Below, one piece after another: positions 6,354-6,925 of a DNA stretch of 6,925 nucleotides. Below the pieces are notes generated by a model, which saw nothing but the letters and a program-made list of their open reading frames with translations, did not search any database and was not told the origin of the DNA. Numbering within the stretch: position 1 is the first letter of the stretch; each line of letters opens with the position of its first letter. This DNA comes from Syntrophomonadaceae bacterium. Its GTDB lineage: Bacteria; Bacillota; Dethiobacteria; PWVN01. The stretch lies in contig SLHK01000181.1 in NCBI GenBank assembly GCA_007136165.1, forward strand, positions 1 to 6,925. The letters run 5' to 3'. The translations under genes were made by a program, and so were the position numbers.

Positions 6354-6367
6354 CGAACTAATGTTCG
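6354..6367. promoter_or_regulatory. LexA (SOS) box 2, upstream of the -35
   Basis: CGAACTAATGTTCG has both outer CGAAC/GTTCG arms perfect. Its centre is 30 bp (about three helical turns) from box 1, so two LexA dimers could bind the same face of the DNA. Confidence 0.85.
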
Positions 6368-6418
6368 AAATATTCCCTGATTGACGACAGATACTGTCAT
6401 AGAGGAAATAATTTCGAA
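6364..6418. repeat. Nested long imperfect dyad in the LysM-permease intergenic region
   Basis: Outer arms TTCGAAAT (6364-6371) and ATTTCGAA (6411-6418) are perfect inverted repeats. Inside them ATTCCCT (6372-6378 region) pairs with AGGAAAT at 6 of 7 after a one-base bulge. At the centre GACAG-ATA-CTGTC (6386-6398) is a perfect 5-bp dyad. Outer and inner dyads share nearly the same centre (6391 and 6392). It could be a regulator site for the permease or an RNA hairpin. It is not clearly a terminator, since the T-run that follows is offset by AAAAG. Confidence 0.5.
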
Positions 6419-6452
6419 AAGTTTTTGCAGCAATCTGTAAAAAAGTCAATAC

Positions 6453-6482
6453 TTGTTCCACAAAAAGAATTCAATCTATAGA
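6453..6482 (+). promoter_or_regulatory. Weak candidate promoter for the permease gene
   Basis: TTGTTC (6453-6458), an 18-bp spacer and TATAGA (6477-6482) roughly fit a sigma-A promoter. They match only three of six -35 bases and four of six -10 bases. Start of transcription would fall near 6489, leaving a leader of about 140 bases. Confidence 0.25.
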
Positions 6483-6533
6483 AAGGAATTTTTTTAAAGG
6501 CGGCGAATAAGTATATGATACCAATTTACCATG

Positions 6534-6572
6534 GGGCGTTTCGGCAGGAGGTGAAGAAAAGGAAGAACGCCC
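6534..6572 (+). other. Hairpin in the permease leader
   Basis: GGGCGTT (6534-6540) pairs perfectly with AACGCCC (6566-6572) around a 25-base loop that contains AGGAGGTGA. A run of five T (6578-6582) starts five bases after the stem. It could act as an attenuator or an mRNA structure ahead of the permease. The loop is long for a standard terminator, and no known riboswitch consensus was recognised. Apart from this hairpin, the weak promoter and the nested dyad, nothing gene-like was seen between 6368 and 6630. Confidence 0.35.
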
Positions 6573-6630
6573 GAAGATTTTTGTAACAGCATGTGAAATT
6601 ATTAACATCACTTTGAAAGGAGAAGATGAA

Positions 6631-6925
6631 ATGGTCTTAGCACAAATAGTAATGGTTCTCGTTTTAGTCCTGATGATTAGCGGCAAGACCCCCCTCTATT
6701 TAACTGCAATCCTGGGGGCCACCCTTGCCGGCCTGGTGGCAGGTTTTCCTTTGAGCGGGGACTACGAAGTTACCATTATACAATTGATTAACAGCGGTCT
6801 CCATCCGGTTATCGCCGATATGGCGGGAGTCCTTATATTCATCGGTATTATGCAAAAAGCAGGATTTCTGGATGTTATCATTAAAAAAGTAATCGAAGTG
6901 GGCCGTAAAGCGGGGGGTGGCCCCG
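6631..6925 (+). CDS. Permease, GntP/DcuC-like ion-transporter superfamily (5' part, runs off the window)
   Basis: The first 98 residues of an integral membrane transporter; the 3' end is outside the window. Hydrophobic segments lie at about 3-17, 22-39 and 60-78. The LTAILGATLAGLVAGFPLSG stretch (residues 24-43) and the following GLHPVIADMAGVLIFIGIMQ-KAGF block resemble the start of GntP/DcuC/citrate-type permeases, which carry organic acids such as gluconate or C4-dicarboxylates. The substrate cannot be told from this part. The ATG at 6631 follows AAAGGAG (6616-6622) by eight bases. An overlapping ATG at 6626 stops after four codons and is not the start. The gene is divergent from the LysM gene and has a leader with a hairpin and dyads. 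Confidence 0.8.
   Translation, partial: MVLAQIVMVLVLVLMISGKTPLYLTAILGATLAGLVAGFPLSGDYEVTIIQLINSGLHPVIADMAGVLIFIGIMQKAGFLDVIIKKVIEVGRKAGGGP

Noticed and set aside
6515..6586. A 23-codon ATG frame in the permease leader
   Set aside because: There is no ribosome binding site at proper spacing, and the basic peptide resembles nothing known. It probably occurs by chance.

Overview
The window looks like the chromosome of an anaerobic, Gram-positive, moderately GC-rich Firmicute of the Clostridia / Peptococcaceae / Moorella kind. This is inferred from the gene families, the strong AGGAGG-type ribosome binding sites, the TTG starts, and SOS boxes of the Bacillus/Clostridia form (CGAAC-N4-GTTCG). The species cannot be named from the sequence. 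There is no rRNA, tRNA, CRISPR array, insertion sequence or integrase.

Left part (1-2650): two genes on the + strand, 21 bp apart and probably one operon. They encode a radical SAM protein with a CX4CX2C cluster motif and a YtcJ-type amidohydrolase. They end at a strong, apparently bidirectional terminator, which also serves the convergent hcp gene.

Middle (2649-4968): a minus-strand pair transcribed right to left. An Rrf2-family Fe-S regulator (three Cys plus a Glu at position 8) comes first, then a class I hybrid cluster protein (Hcp) with every cluster ligand present. This reads as a nitrosative-stress module, in which an NO- or redox-sensing repressor controls an NO-detoxifying enzyme. 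Candidate dyad operators lie in front of both genes.

Right part (4969-6925): an orphan ABC ATPase of the ModF/YlmA type (COG1119) follows a leader containing an inverted repeat. Behind it is the decayed 3' end of a GNAT (RimJ/RimL-like) acetyltransferase gene. Convergent to both is a 102-aa membrane-anchored LysM protein that resembles the SOS division inhibitor YneA. Its promoter is nearly consensus (TTGACC-17-TATAAT), with one canonical LexA box in the spacer, a second upstream, and a palindromic third near-match at the predicted start of transcription. Divergent from it, after about 260 bp of non-coding DNA with several dyads, a GntP/DcuC-like permease begins and runs off the window.

No wholly new system is evident. 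The points most worth a second look are the SOS-controlled LysM gene with its triple LexA-type sites, the Rrf2-hcp unit with its candidate operators, the acetyltransferase fossil, and the nested dyad at 6364-6418.
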